A stretch of DNA of 64,000 nucleotides from an uncultured Bacteroidales bacterium (GCA_902760865.1 CACWID010000004.1:62001-126000); one strand, 5' to 3'. Shown: positions 16,405 through 25,337, numbered from the stretch's first letter. Translations and numbers: made by a program. Notes: generated by a model from the letters alone, not told the origin.

Positions 16405-18186
16405 TTAATCAGTTATCTCTATAAAATTGAAGATGTCTCTCATATCATCAGGTAATTCTGCGCGTGGTTCTATGCTCATGGGGTAAATCGACAAGGGCGC
16501 CTCCTCAAAATGCTGAATATTGGGGTATGCACGTTTGAGAGCACGTTTGCGCTCCAGCTCAACATATTCACTTTGAGCCGCATTTGCAGACCAACAAAGT
16601 ATAAATAAATCAGCAGTATCAATATATTCTTTTATTTTCAGCGGGAAAATATCTCCAGGTTTTAAATAATCGCGATCAAAGAAATAATCTATACCTTGGG
16701 CATCATAAGCACGTGCAATATATTGGACTTTTGATTCATCTTGATGGGCGTATGATATAAATATCTTTTTATACTGACGAGTAATCACGGGAGCTGTGTT
16801 GTACTCATAGGGTTCGTATGTTGTCAGTTCGGTCAAAAAATCCAGTTCACCCAACAATGCACCATCAACAGACAAGAACACTTCACCCCAGATTTGATCC
16901 TTGTTATAATCTTTAGGTATTTCAACATAAAAATCCGCTTTGGTGTAAAACCCTTGCCATATGATAGCCTTGTGAGGTGTTATTACTTCAACTCCTTGCA
17001 TTCTTATACTCACATCAACAACTGACCCCAATTTCAGTTTGAAATTCAGCGGCGAATAGGCACGTTCTTCTGTTCTTTTGTCAAATTTTTCCGCATCGTA
17101 ACAGACAGAATCACGATCATTCTCCTTGTATAAATATACTTGAACCATCATCCCAGTGCCTTTTCTTATCTGACGAGGTGCAAAAACTGAAGAAAATACA
17201 TCATCTGATTTTACCCCAAGGAGTCTTCTTATAAAACTACCCTTTCTGGGCATATACGTAATTCTCATAGGATTATATCCTCCAGCAATTGGAACAGGCA
17301 TAAGGAGCAGATGGTCTCCATGCCGTACATCATAATCCAACAGACTTTGTTCAAGTCCATCTTCATCTTCAAAGTCCAATACATCCGGCTCATCGGAACC
17401 CCTTAATTGACCAAGCACATACCGTAAAAGGGTTCCACTTCTATCCTTCTCGGGAAGTTCGTAATGACAGACAATTCTATTAATGAAATCCCGAATAGTC
17501 TCATTCGGATTTCTTATTAGCAATCCAACTTTCTTATATGAAGGGCCTTCTATGGTCAAGTCAATAAAAAAACTTTCATTATTTGGGTATAGACCACTAC
17601 TCAACGCCAAATAGTCAATGAATTTAATCAGGTCAAGACATTGTAATTTTTCCCTGATGTGAAAATATAGTTCTATTTCATAATGTTCAGGGCTGTTAAC
17701 AAGGAATGTAGCTATTTCTCGTGTCATAACCTCTGCTACTTTTTTCAAAGGAAGGTTTGCTAACTCAGCTCCAATGCATGGAAAGGCAATAGAACTAAGA
17801 TTGAGAGCCCGAAGCAAGTCAAAACACTTGTCGACCAAATGACGAAGAATGTATTCATCGGTTTCTTGTGTGTTTGTTAACTGTTCTTCATTAAAAAAGA
17901 CAGGTAACCTTCCACAGTTATGAGTAAGACAGTGAAATATGAACTTTTGTTTCATCGCCCCTGCTGAAGACACCACAACATCGCCAAGTTTTGCAGGCAA
18001 TTTCTTCTGGGCATCTTTACGAACGATTTCACCACCTGCCCACAGAATAGCTTCGGCTACTCCTTCCTCCATTGAAATGCCAATGTCGTCAGAACTAACT
18101 ATCACCTCTGTCTTAGATGATAGAATATTACCACCAAAGATAATTGTTAAAGTAGAACGATTAAATTTATATCTAAGTCGTTTCAT
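16405..18186 (-). CDS. Macro domain-ubiquitin-like-TIR fusion, candidate antiphage/NAD-signalling protein
   Basis: 593 residues. Residues 12-175 look like a macro domain: LTIIFGGNILSSKTEVIVSS, EEGVAEAILWAGGEIV, KLGDVVVSSAG, FPCIGAELANLPLKKVAEV. Residues about 205-303 resemble a beta-grasp ubiquitin-like domain ending LLDYDVRHGDHLLLMPVPIAGG (split here as 282-300 then GG at 302-303). Residues 328-455 form a beta-rich module (VFSSVFAPRQIRKG) of a kind I associate with bacterial TIR proteins. Residues 472-593 are TIR: KKIFISYAHQDESKVQY, DRDYLKPGD, LFILCWSANAAQSEYVELE; Glu545 aligns with the NADase glutamate. TIRs cleave NAD and macro domains bind ADP-ribose-type ligands, so one chain could make and sense the signal. 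The DNA is visibly AT-richer than its neighbours, suggesting transfer. No partner gene is adjacent. Confidence 0.8.
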   Translation of the reverse strand: MKRLRYKFNRSTLTIIFGGNILSSKTEVIVSSDDIGISMEEGVAEAILWAGGEIVRKDAQKKLPAKLGDVVVSSAGAMKQKFIFHCLTHNCGRLPVFFNEEQLTNTQETDEYILRHLVDKCFDLLRALNLSSIAFPCIGAELANLPLKKVAEVMTREIATFLVNSPEHYEIELYFHIREKLQCLDLIKFIDYLALSSGLYPNNESFFIDLTIEGPSYKKVGLLIRNPNETIRDFINRIVCHYELPEKDRSGTLLRYVLGQLRGSDEPDVLDFEDEDGLEQSLLDYDVRHGDHLLLMPVPIAGGYNPMRITYMPRKGSFIRRLLGVKSDDVFSSVFAPRQIRKGTGMMVQVYLYKENDRDSVCYDAEKFDKRTEERAYSPLNFKLKLGSVVDVSIRMQGVEVITPHKAIIWQGFYTKADFYVEIPKDYNKDQIWGEVFLSVDGALLGELDFLTELTTYEPYEYNTAPVITRQYKKIFISYAHQDESKVQYIARAYDAQGIDYFFDRDYLKPGDIFPLKIKEYIDTADLFILCWSANAAQSEYVELERKRALKRAYPNIQHFEEAPLSIYPMSIEPRAELPDDMRDIFNFIEITD

Positions 18187-18377
18187 ATCTTGTTTGTTTT
18201 ACGCCATAAACAAGTTAGCAGAAGAACAAATCGAAAAACACAAAAGCGCACATGTAACTGACCATTAATTGATTATCAATAATAAACTCAAATTTCCACA
18301 TGCACAACTTGTGCACAAATTTCGCCAATATGTTTGATGTATGCAAGAATTCATCCGTAAATTTCAAGAAAGGATAT

Positions 18378-18424
18378 AAACAATGAATTCTTTTTTGTTC
18401 CGTATTCGGCTTGCACTATCTTTG
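18378..18424 (+). promoter_or_regulatory. Duplicated promoter, upstream copy
   Basis: -33 TTG (18395-18397), 19-base spacer, -7 TATCTTTG (18417-18424), inside a 47-base block starting AAACAATGAATTC that recurs 83 bases downstream. Confidence 0.75.
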
Positions 18425-18460
18425 TCTTACAGCGAAGATAGGCAGCGCTTCAACATAAAA

Positions 18461-18506
18461 AAACAATGAATTCTTTTTGTTCTGTATTCGCCTTGAACTA
18501 TCTTTG
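18461..18506 (+). promoter_or_regulatory. Duplicated promoter, downstream copy
   Basis: Same block with three substitutions and one missing T. -33 TTG (18477-18479), 19-base spacer, -7 TATCTTTG (18499-18506). The start codon at 18533 follows 26 bases later. Together with the upstream copy it fills most of the 346-base gap after the TIR gene. Confidence 0.8.
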
Positions 18507-18532
18507 CAGTCAAAATTGATTGGACGATAGCA

Positions 18533-19210
18533 ATGATCGACATCGTGATAGACCCTAGGATCCTGGAGGCGTGTCCCGAGACACGCATCGGGCTCATCAG
18601 CGCGACGGTAGTGAACGAACCGACGTGCGACTCGCTGTGGGCAGAAATCGAGGCGGCTGCCGAGGAAGTCAAGCAACGCTACGAGCTGCTCGAAATCAAC
18701 CAGCGGCCTGCCATCGCCGCCACACGGCACCTGTACAAAAAGCTGGGTAAAGACCCGAGCCGATACCGCGTAGCGAGTGAGGCCCTGTGCCGCCGCATCA
18801 TCCGCGGCCTGGGCATCTATCGCCTGACGACGCTCATTGATGTCGTCAACCTGGTTTCGATCAAGAGCGGCTACCCCATCAGCGGCCTGGACGGCGACCG
18901 CATCGCCGGCAACTCGCTCACGATGAGCGTGGGAACAGCCGAGGATGTGTATAACGGCATCGGGCGTGGCTTGCTCAACATCGAGGGCATGCCCGTGTAT
19001 CGGGACGCCGAGGGCCCCATCGCCACCCCGACAAGCGACGAGGAACGGACCAAGTTCACCGAGCAGACCGTCAAGGCCCAAATCAACATCAACGCCTTCG
19101 CACCCGAGATGCCCCTTGAAGAGGCTGTAGAGTGGACGGCGGAACTACTCAAGAAATATGCCCACGCCACAGACGTGGAGACAAAGGTCTATGTTCCAGT
19201 TAGGAGTTAG
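18533..19210 (+). CDS. B3/B4 tRNA-binding-domain protein
   Basis: 225 residues matching stand-alone B3/B4 domain proteins, related to the editing region of phenylalanyl-tRNA synthetase beta subunit. Recognisable blocks are INQRPAIAATRHLYKKLGKDPSRYR, SEALCRRIIRGLGIYR, LVSIKSGYPISGLDGDRI and the ending TKVYVPV. Such proteins are thought to bind or edit mischarged tRNA or bind amino acids; function here is not established. It has two tandem promoters upstream and a short heptad repeat at its 3' end, and lies 49 bases before tsaC, another tRNA-related gene, so the two may be co-transcribed. Confidence 0.85.
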   Translation: MIDIVIDPRILEACPETRIGLISATVVNEPTCDSLWAEIEAAAEEVKQRYELLEINQRPAIAATRHLYKKLGKDPSRYRVASEALCRRIIRGLGIYRLTTLIDVVNLVSIKSGYPISGLDGDRIAGNSLTMSVGTAEDVYNGIGRGLLNIEGMPVYRDAEGPIATPTSDEERTKFTEQTVKAQININAFAPEMPLEEAVEWTAELLKKYAHATDVETKVYVPVRS

Positions 19211-19217
19211 GAGTTGG
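19198..19217. repeat. Heptad tandem repeat (AGTTAGG)
   Basis: Two and a half units AGTTAGG-AGTTAGG-AGTTGG, starting in the last codons and stop of the preceding gene. Confidence 0.75.
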
Positions 19218-19259
19218 TTTAGGACGCATGATATCAGAAATTGAAAACAAATATCAGAT

Positions 19260-19865
19260 ATGGAAATATTAGAAATCATTGAGAATAATGTCAACCAGCG
19301 CCACATCGACCACATCGTCGAGACGCTGAAGCAGGGCGGCATCATCATCTACCCGACCGACACGGTCTATGCGCTGGGCTGCGATGCCCTGAACAACCAG
19401 GCCATCGAGCGCATCTGCTCCATCAAGGAGATGAAATCGGCAAAGACCAACCTGTCGATCATCTGTGACGACATCTCGCAGGTGGCTCAGTTTGCCAAGT
19501 TTGACAACACGCAGTTCAGAATGATGAAGGCCAACCTGCCCGGCCCGTTCACCTTCATCTTCCCTGCCCTGTCCAAGCTGCCGAAGGCCTTCAAGGGCCG
19601 CCGCACGGTGGGCATCCGTATTCCCGACAACGAGATAGCCCTGTCGATTGTCCGCACACTGGGCGGTCCCATCCTGACGACCTCGGTGCCCGGCGACGAC
19701 GAGGACTACCGCTGCGAGCCCGGACTGATGGCCGAGTCCTTTGAGTCCCAAGTGGATATCGTGATTGACTCGGGCCGTGGCCAGCTGATGCCCTCCACCA
19801 TCGTGGACTGCACCAACGGAGATCCCGAAATCACCCGTCAGGGCAAGGGGGAACTTATCGTTTAG
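19260..19865 (+). CDS. tsaC: Threonylcarbamoyl-AMP synthase (TsaC/YrdC/Sua5)
   Basis: 201 residues of the YrdC fold. It has the entry motif GGIIIYPTDTVYALGCDA, the KxR-like SIKEMKSAKTNLSIIC, LPGPFTFIF, RRTVGIRIPDNEIAL and GGPILTTSVP, then the STIVDC strand near the end. It makes threonylcarbamoyl-AMP from threonine, bicarbonate and ATP for the t6A modification of ANN-decoding tRNAs. It follows the B3/B4 gene in the same direction. The length fits the short TsaC type without a Sua5 C-terminal domain. Confidence 0.94.
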   Translation: MEILEIIENNVNQRHIDHIVETLKQGGIIIYPTDTVYALGCDALNNQAIERICSIKEMKSAKTNLSIICDDISQVAQFAKFDNTQFRMMKANLPGPFTFIFPALSKLPKAFKGRRTVGIRIPDNEIALSIVRTLGGPILTTSVPGDDEDYRCEPGLMAESFESQVDIVIDSGRGQLMPSTIVDCTNGDPEITRQGKGELIV

Positions 19866-19905
19866 TGAACAATTATAACAGTGAATAGTGAACAAGTAAT
19901 TAGAT

Positions 19906-20370
19906 ATGAAGAAGATTATTTTTTGTTTGGCTGCGGTGCTGATGCTTGCCGCATGCAACAACAAGGCTGACAATCAGAATAATGGCAGCACGGGCAACGA
20001 AAACGCAACAACCGAGAACACCATGCCCGTTGCCAGCCCTGAAGACGTGGGACAGACCGAGTGGATCAAGCAGACGACCATCATGTCGTCCAAGCCGATG
20101 GTCATTGACTTCTTTGCCACCTGGTGCGGCCCCTGCAAGCAGCTGGAGCCCATCCTGGAAGAGGTGGAAAAGAATCACAAGGGCGACGTCATCTTCAAGC
20201 GCATCGACGTGGACAAGGAGACCAACCTGGCACAAGAATTCGGCGTGCAATCCATCCCCATGCTGATGTTTGTTACCCCCAAGGGCGAATACCAGACCAT
20301 CGTGGGCCTGCAGCCGGCATCTGTCATCGAAACCAAGATTGCCGAGTTGCTCACCCGCAGCGCCAACTGA
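19906..20370 (+). CDS. Thioredoxin-fold lipoprotein
   Basis: 154 residues. The signal peptide ends in the lipobox LAAC (Cys17), then comes an Asn/Thr-rich linker to about residue 40. The thioredoxin domain has VIDFFATWCGPCKQLEPIL with the active-site WCGPC, and the cis-Pro in VQSIPMLMFV. It is predicted to be anchored in a membrane facing the periplasm, acting as a disulfide reductase or oxidase for envelope proteins. It starts 40 bases after tsaC. No membrane electron donor of the DsbD type is next to it. Confidence 0.93.
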   Translation: MKKIIFCLAAVLMLAACNNKADNQNNGSTGNENATTENTMPVASPEDVGQTEWIKQTTIMSSKPMVIDFFATWCGPCKQLEPILEEVEKNHKGDVIFKRIDVDKETNLAQEFGVQSIPMLMFVTPKGEYQTIVGLQPASVIETKIAELLTRSAN

Positions 20371-20550
20371 TCCTGCTGCAAAGGCATAAATCACCGAGTA
20401 GAGTGTTGCAAAAAGGGCAATTTTTGTCCTTTTTGGACTCTTGCGCAACAATCTGTGGGTAATAAAGTTGTGATATTGTGTTTTTTTTGCGAACTTTGCG
20501 CCCGATTTTTTGAACAGCTAACAGACTAGTCAATATATAACTACTGCATC

Positions 20551-21573
20551 ATGGAAATTACTGCACAACAACTTGCAGCGATGGTTAACGGCACGGTTGA
20601 CGGAGACGCCAACGCCGTCATCAATAATTATGCCAAAATCGAGGAGGCCACGCCAGGCTGCCTGACGTTCCTGGCCAATCCCAAATACACGCACTTCATC
20701 TACACGACCCAGGCCTCGGTGGTCCTTGTACGCAAGGACTTTGCCCCCGAGCAGGAAGTGAAGGCGACCCTCATCCGCGTTGATGACCCCTACAAGACCC
20801 TCGCCGACCTGCTGAACTTCGTCAGCAGCCAGCGCCCGGAGAAGCGCGGCATCGAGGAGCCGGTCCATGTCGGCCAAGGCACTACACTGCCCGACGACGT
20901 GTATGTCGGAGCCTTTGCCTACATCGGCAACGGCGTGACCATCGGCAAGCACGTGAAGATTTATCCGCAGGTCTATGTGGGCGACGGCGTGACCATCGGT
21001 GACGACGTGATCCTGTACCCCGGCGTGAAGATTTACCACGGCTGCCGCATCGGCAACCGCTGCATCGTGCAGGGCGGTGCTGTCATCGGCGGCGACGGTT
21101 TCGGCTTCGCTCCCAAGAAAGACGGCACCTACGAGAAAATCGCTCAGGTGGGCATCGTCATCCTCGAGGACGACGTTGAAATCGGTGCCAACACGACCAT
21201 CGACCGCGCCACGATGGGCGCCACCGTGGTCAAGCAGGGTGCCAAGCTCGATAACCTCATCCAAGTGGCCCACAATGTGGAGATCGGTGAGTGCACCGTC
21301 ATGGCCGCTCAGGTGGGCGTTGCCGGCTCGACGAAAATCGGCAAGTACAACATGGTGGGTGGTCAGGTCGGCTTTGCCGGACACATCACAGTGGGTGACA
21401 AGAACGGCATCGGCGCCCAGACCGGTGTGGACAACAGCATCGGCAGCAACGGCAAGTGGCTCGGTGCTCCCGTGCAGCCAGCCATGGAATTTGCACGCCA
21501 GGTCGTATATCTGAAGCGCCTGGGCGAGATGTACAGCGATATCAAGGACCTGAAAAAGAAAATCAACCAGTAA
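20551..21573 (+). CDS. lpxD: UDP-3-O-acylglucosamine N-acyltransferase LpxD
   Basis: 340 residues. The N-terminal uridine-binding domain ([19 protein letters not shown]) is followed by a left-handed beta-helix of hexapeptide repeats ([20 protein letters not shown] and similar), with the catalytic His241 in [11 protein letters not shown], and a C-terminal helical tail ([15 protein letters not shown]). It adds the second acyl chain in lipid A synthesis. It is the first of three consecutive lipid A genes, lpxD, lpxC-fabZ and lpxA, read in one direction with short heptad-repeat spacers. Confidence 0.97.
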   Translation: MEITAQQLAAMVNGTVDGDANAVINNYAKIEEATPGCLTFLANPKYTHFIYTTQASVVLVRKDFAPEQEVKATLIRVDDPYKTLADLLNFVSSQRPEKRGIEEPVHVGQGTTLPDDVYVGAFAYIGNGVTIGKHVKIYPQVYVGDGVTIGDDVILYPGVKIYHGCRIGNRCIVQGGAVIGGDGFGFAPKKDGTYEKIAQVGIVILEDDVEIGANTTIDRATMGATVVKQGAKLDNLIQVAHNVEIGECTVMAAQVGVAGSTKIGKYNMVGGQVGFAGHITVGDKNGIGAQTGVDNSIGSNGKWLGAPVQPAMEFARQVVYLKRLGEMYSDIKDLKKKINQ

Positions 21574-21657
21574 TTAGCTATTAGCTGTTAGCCATTAGCA
21601 AGCATGCGCCAACAAACTAACAGCTAAAGGCTAGAGGCTGAAAGCTAAAAGCTAGAA
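21574..21657. repeat. Heptad tandem repeats between lpxD and lpxC-fabZ
   Basis: Two arrays with 7-base period: TTAGCTA-TTAGCTG-TTAGCCA-TTAGC (21574-21599) and GCTAAAG-GCTAGAG-GCTGAAA-GCTAAAA-GCTAGAA (21622-21657). They fill nearly the whole spacer. Confidence 0.9.
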
Positions 21658-21661
21658 AACA

Positions 21662-23050
21662 ATGAAACAGACGACACTGAAGAATTCCTTTACAGTAACC
21701 GGTAAAGGCCTCCATACAGGACAACTGTCAACAGCGACTTTCAAGCCCGCTGAAGTGAACACGGGCTATGTGTTCAAGCGCGTGGACCTGGAAGGCCAAC
21801 CCACCATCCAGGCACTGGCCGAGCACGTCATTGAGACCACCCGCGGCACCGTCATCGCCAGCCGCAGCAACAAGGAGGCCCGCGTGAGCACCATCGAGCA
21901 CGCCATGGCCGCGCTGTATGCCGCCGGCATCGACAACTGCCTGATTGAGGTGAATTGCGGCGAGGTGCCCATCCTGGACGGCAGTGCCATCATCTGGTGC
22001 CAAGAGATAGAAAAAGCCGGCATCGTCGAGCAGGAGGCCGAGAAGGAATACTACGTCGTGAAGCAGCGCATCAAGGTCATGGACAAGGAGACGGGCTCAT
22101 CGCTCATCGTCCTGCCCGACGACGACCTGTCGATCGACTGCATGATCGAGTTTGACTCGCCCGTGCTGGGCAACCAGTTCGCCTCGTTGACCGACATCCG
22201 CCAGTTCAAGAGCGAGATTGCCGCCAGCCGCACCTTCGTGTTCGTCCGCGAGGTGCTGCCGCTCATCCAGCTGGGTCTCATCAAGGGCGGTGACCTGGAC
22301 AACGCCATCGTCATCTATGACCAGACCATGAAGCAGGAAGACCTGGACCACATGGCCGACGTGATGAATGTGCCCCACAAGGACGCCAACGAGTTGGGCT
22401 ACCTCAACAACAAGCCGCTGGCCTTCAAGAACGAGCCCGCGCGCCACAAGTTGCTCGACGTGCTGGGCGACCTGGCCCTCATCGGACGCCCCCTGAAGGG
22501 CCGTATCGTTGCCACCCGTCCCGGCCACACCATCAACACCCAACTGTCCAAGAAGATACGACAGGAGCTGCGCTACCAGAACGTTCAGGCGCCCATCTAT
22601 GACCCGAACAAGGAGCCGCTCTATGACATCAACCAGATACGCGACATGCTGCCCCACCGCTACCCGATGCTCCTGGTGGACAAGATCATCGAAAAGGGTA
22701 AGAAGCATGTCGTGGGCATCAAGAACGTGACTGCCAACGAGCCGTTCTTCCAGGGACACTTCCCCGACGAGCCCATCATGCCCGGTGTGCTCCAGGTCGA
22801 AGCGATGGCCCAAGTGGGCGGCATCCTCGTGCTTAGTGGTGTCGAGGACCCGGAAAACTACTCGACCTACTTCCTCAAGATCGACAACGTGAAGTTCCGC
22901 CACAAAGTGGTTCCCGGCGACACGCTCATCTTCCACCTGTCGCTGATGACGCCCATCCGTCGCGGCACTGCCATCATGAAGGGCTACGCCTTTGTGGGCG
23001 AGAAGATCGTGACCGAGGCCGAGTTCATGGCCCAGATCGTCAAAAATTAG
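21662..23050 (+). CDS. lpxC-fabZ: Bifunctional LpxC deacetylase-FabZ dehydratase
   Basis: 462 residues. Residues 1-300 are UDP-3-O-acyl-GlcNAc deacetylase LpxC, with TGKGLHTGQ, the zinc histidine in STIEHAMAALYAAGIDN, and HKLLDVLGDLALIGRP carrying His and Asp ligands, then RPGHT. Residues about 315-462 are 3-hydroxyacyl-ACP dehydratase FabZ, with LPHRYPMLLVDKI and the catalytic NEPFFQGHFPDEPIMPGVLQ. LpxC commits lipid A synthesis; FabZ competes for the same 3-hydroxyacyl-ACP pool, so the fusion links the two. This fusion is normal in Bacteroidota. Confidence 0.97.
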   Translation: MKQTTLKNSFTVTGKGLHTGQLSTATFKPAEVNTGYVFKRVDLEGQPTIQALAEHVIETTRGTVIASRSNKEARVSTIEHAMAALYAAGIDNCLIEVNCGEVPILDGSAIIWCQEIEKAGIVEQEAEKEYYVVKQRIKVMDKETGSSLIVLPDDDLSIDCMIEFDSPVLGNQFASLTDIRQFKSEIAASRTFVFVREVLPLIQLGLIKGGDLDNAIVIYDQTMKQEDLDHMADVMNVPHKDANELGYLNNKPLAFKNEPARHKLLDVLGDLALIGRPLKGRIVATRPGHTINTQLSKKIRQELRYQNVQAPIYDPNKEPLYDINQIRDMLPHRYPMLLVDKIIEKGKKHVVGIKNVTANEPFFQGHFPDEPIMPGVLQVEAMAQVGGILVLSGVEDPENYSTYFLKIDNVKFRHKVVPGDTLIFHLSLMTPIRRGTAIMKGYAFVGEKIVTEAEFMAQIVKN

Positions 23051-23116
23051 TCACTAGTCGCTAGTCATTACAAATGACAGACAACTGAAAACTGACAACT
23101 AAAACTGACAACTAGA
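23048..23116. repeat. Heptad tandem repeats between lpxC-fabZ and lpxA
   Basis: AGTCACT-AGTCGCT-AGTCATT, then ACTGAAA-ACTGACA-ACTAAA-ACTGACA-ACTAGA. Period 7 with one 6-base unit; the array ends right before the lpxA start codon. Confidence 0.85.
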
Positions 23117-23117
23117 T

Positions 23118-23891
23118 ATGGATATTCATCAGTTTGCCGTCGTACACCCTGACGCTAAAATTGGGGAAAACGTGAAAATTGGTCCCTTTGTGACCATCGA
23201 CGCCAATGTAGAAATCGGTGACGGCACCATCATCGACAGCGGAGCCGTCGTGCGCGACGGTGCGCGCATCGGCCGTAACTGCCACATCCACGCCAACGCC
23301 GTGGTCAGCGACATCCCTCAGGACCTGAAGTTCCAGGGCGAGGATACGGTAGCCATCATCGGCGACAACACCGTCATCCGCGAGTTTGTCACCATCCACC
23401 GCGGCACCGCGTCCAAGGGCAAGACCGTCGTGGGCAGCAACTGCCTGATCATGGCCTACTGCCACGTGGCACACGACTGCGTGGTGGGCGACCATGTCAT
23501 TATGTCCAACGCTTCGCAGCTGGCCGGCGAGGTCGTTGCCGGCGACTGGGCCATCATCGGCGGCGGTGCGCTGGTACACCAGTTTACCCAGATCGGCTGC
23601 CACGTGATGATTCAGGGCGGCGCTCTGGTCAACAAGGACATCCCGCCCTACTGCATGGCGGCACGCTACCCCATCGCTTATGAGGGTGTGAACAAGGTGG
23701 GCCTGCATCGTCGCGGCTACACCAGCGAACAGATTGATGCCATCGCCGACGTCTATCGCGCCATCTACGACTCGGGACTGAACGTCACCCAGTCGCTTGA
23801 GGAGGCTGCCAAGTTGCCCGCAAGCCCTGAGCGCGACGTGATCATCGACTTCGTGCGTGCTAGCAAGCGCGGCATCTTGCGCAAACCCTAG
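23118..23891 (+). CDS. lpxA: Acyl-ACP-UDP-N-acetylglucosamine O-acyltransferase LpxA
   Basis: 257 residues. Left-handed beta-helix of hexapeptide repeats (IGENVKIGPFVTIDANVEIG), then MAYCHVAHDCVVGDHVIMSN with the catalytic His119, QFTQIGCHVMIQGGALV, and the C-terminal helical domain with GLHRRGYTSEQIDAI. It performs the first step of lipid A assembly, acylating UDP-GlcNAc. LpxA and LpxD share the fold but LpxA lacks the N-terminal uridine domain. It is the last gene of this lipid A cluster; a hairpin follows at 24013. Confidence 0.97.
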   Translation: MDIHQFAVVHPDAKIGENVKIGPFVTIDANVEIGDGTIIDSGAVVRDGARIGRNCHIHANAVVSDIPQDLKFQGEDTVAIIGDNTVIREFVTIHRGTASKGKTVVGSNCLIMAYCHVAHDCVVGDHVIMSNASQLAGEVVAGDWAIIGGGALVHQFTQIGCHVMIQGGALVNKDIPPYCMAARYPIAYEGVNKVGLHRRGYTSEQIDAIADVYRAIYDSGLNVTQSLEEAAKLPASPERDVIIDFVRASKRGILRKP

Positions 23892-23892
23892 A

Positions 23893-24093
23893 GCTCGCTA
23901 TCGCTCGCTGATTAGTGATTAGAGATTAGCGAGGCTAACGCACCGCTCGGCCTCACGCTAAGGCGCTAAGGCGCTAGGAGTTTTTTTAAAAACAAGAAAT
24001 ACGACAAAGACAAGAGGCATCCGCGTCCTGGACACGGATGCCTCTCTATCTCTAATCTCTAATCACAATCGCTAATCAGCGAGCGCAGCGAGC
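23893..24093. repeat. Inverted heptad-repeat pair flanking a bidirectional hairpin
   Basis: The left arm 23893-23930 (GCTCGCT..., TGATTAG units) is an imperfect reverse complement of the right arm 24052-24093 (CTAATCTCTAATCAC..., ending GCGAGC). The arms touch the ends of the two convergent genes. Between them lie a short 8-base repeat (GCTAAGGC) and the terminator at 24013-24045. Confidence 0.7.
24013..24045. terminator. Hairpin between convergent genes lpxA and the TPR gene
   Basis: An 11-bp stem AGAGGCATCCG (24013-24023) and CGGATGCCTCT (24035-24045), with inner GTCC/GGAC. The T-run is poor on the plus strand and distant on the minus strand. Confidence 0.6.
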
Positions 24094-24095
24094 CC

Positions 24096-25337
24096 CTATT
24101 GGGCAGACTCGATGGCCTGGAGCTTGTCGGCCTCGCCTAGCTTGTAGTAGATGTCGCGCAGGGCGTTGACCAGTTCGGGATTGTGGGGGTTCAGGGCGTA
24201 GGACTTCTCGAGATAGGGCAATGCCTCGCGGTAGATGGGGTTGACCAGGTCGGCCAGGCGCTTGCCGTAGAGGGGGCTGTTCTGGCGCGTCTCCATCGCC
24301 TTGTTATAGAAGTAGCGCCCCACGTTGAACAGTCCGCTGGCATTGCTGTCGTTGAGCTCGACACAGCGCATGTAATAGGGGAACGCCTCGAAGATATCGT
24401 CGCGGCTCTCGACCACCAGGCCCTTGAGGTTCCACAACTCGTCATCGTCGGCGCCGGCTTCCATCGCCTCGTCGATGAGGTCGTTGGCACCGGAATAGTC
24501 TTCACGGGCGATAAAGTCGTTGATCAAGATGCGGATGTACTGCGGGTCACTGGTCCCGAACTTGAGGAAGGCCTCCCACGCAAGCTTGACGACTTCCTCC
24601 TCGTTGCCCATGTCGTTGAGGCACACCAGGGCGTAGTCATAGACCTCCTTGTGATTGTAGCCCGTGTGGCGCGAGATGCTGAACAGGCGGACGGCATCGA
24701 TGGTGTCAGCCTTCTGCCAGGCAGCGATGCCCTGATAGTAACGCACCTCGGCAATCAGGCTGTCGGGCTTGATCCATCGCGGGTCGTCGATGCGCGAGGC
24801 AAGGCGGCAGTAGTAGTCCCAAGCCTTGTAGGCCCCGTCCCAATCCTTGACGTTATAGAGTTCGCTGCCGGCGATGCGGTAGCTGTCGTGGTGGTCCACC
24901 AGTCGGTTGACGACCTCCTTGCTGTACTTGGTCTTCACCTTGGCACGCTTGGTCTTCTTGTCGATGACAGGCTCGCCCTTCTTGTCCAAGATGCGCACGG
25001 TATCGAGTTCCAGGGCCTTCATGCCGTAGTCGTAGGCATCGATCAGCGTGTGGCCCATGGCCTTGACGTCCACCTTCTTGCCCACGCGGCGGTTGTCCAT
25101 ATACTTGTCATACTGCTCCACCTTGATGCGGTTGGCAAGCGACCAGGTCTCGGCATTGCCCGCGGTCTCCTCATGGGTGAGTGCCGGCTTCAACTTGGCA
25201 AAGGCGCGGTTATAGCTGTCCACGGTCATCGTCAGGCCAGTGATGGCCTTTTTAGCCTCGTTCACCGCCAGATGCTGCCCTGTCGCATTCAGGCTCAACA
25301 GCACTGCAAAACAACATATAATGATAATCTTCTTCAC
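24096..25337 (-). CDS. Periplasmic tetratricopeptide-repeat protein
   Basis: 413 residues with a signal peptide (MKKIIIICCFAVLLSLNATGQ). The body is helical with TPR-like pairs, for example residues around 155-180 (LYNVKDWDGAYKAWDYYCRL), 205-225 (AAWQKADTIDAVRLFSI), 290-310 (ARE DYSGANDLIDEAMEAG region) and a final unit with YLEKSYALNPHNPELVNALRD. TPR proteins scaffold complexes; no partner is indicated. It is convergent with lpxA and has its own TAATTTTG promoter element. The specific role is unknown. Confidence 0.83.
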   Translation of the reverse strand: MKKIIIICCFAVLLSLNATGQHLAVNEAKKAITGLTMTVDSYNRAFAKLKPALTHEETAGNAETWSLANRIKVEQYDKYMDNRRVGKKVDVKAMGHTLIDAYDYGMKALELDTVRILDKKGEPVIDKKTKRAKVKTKYSKEVVNRLVDHHDSYRIAGSELYNVKDWDGAYKAWDYYCRLASRIDDPRWIKPDSLIAEVRYYQGIAAWQKADTIDAVRLFSISRHTGYNHKEVYDYALVCLNDMGNEEEVVKLAWEAFLKFGTSDPQYIRILINDFIAREDYSGANDLIDEAMEAGADDDELWNLKGLVVESRDDIFEAFPYYMRCVELNDSNASGLFNVGRYFYNKAMETRQNSPLYGKRLADLVNPIYREALPYLEKSYALNPHNPELVNALRDIYYKLGEADKLQAIESAQ

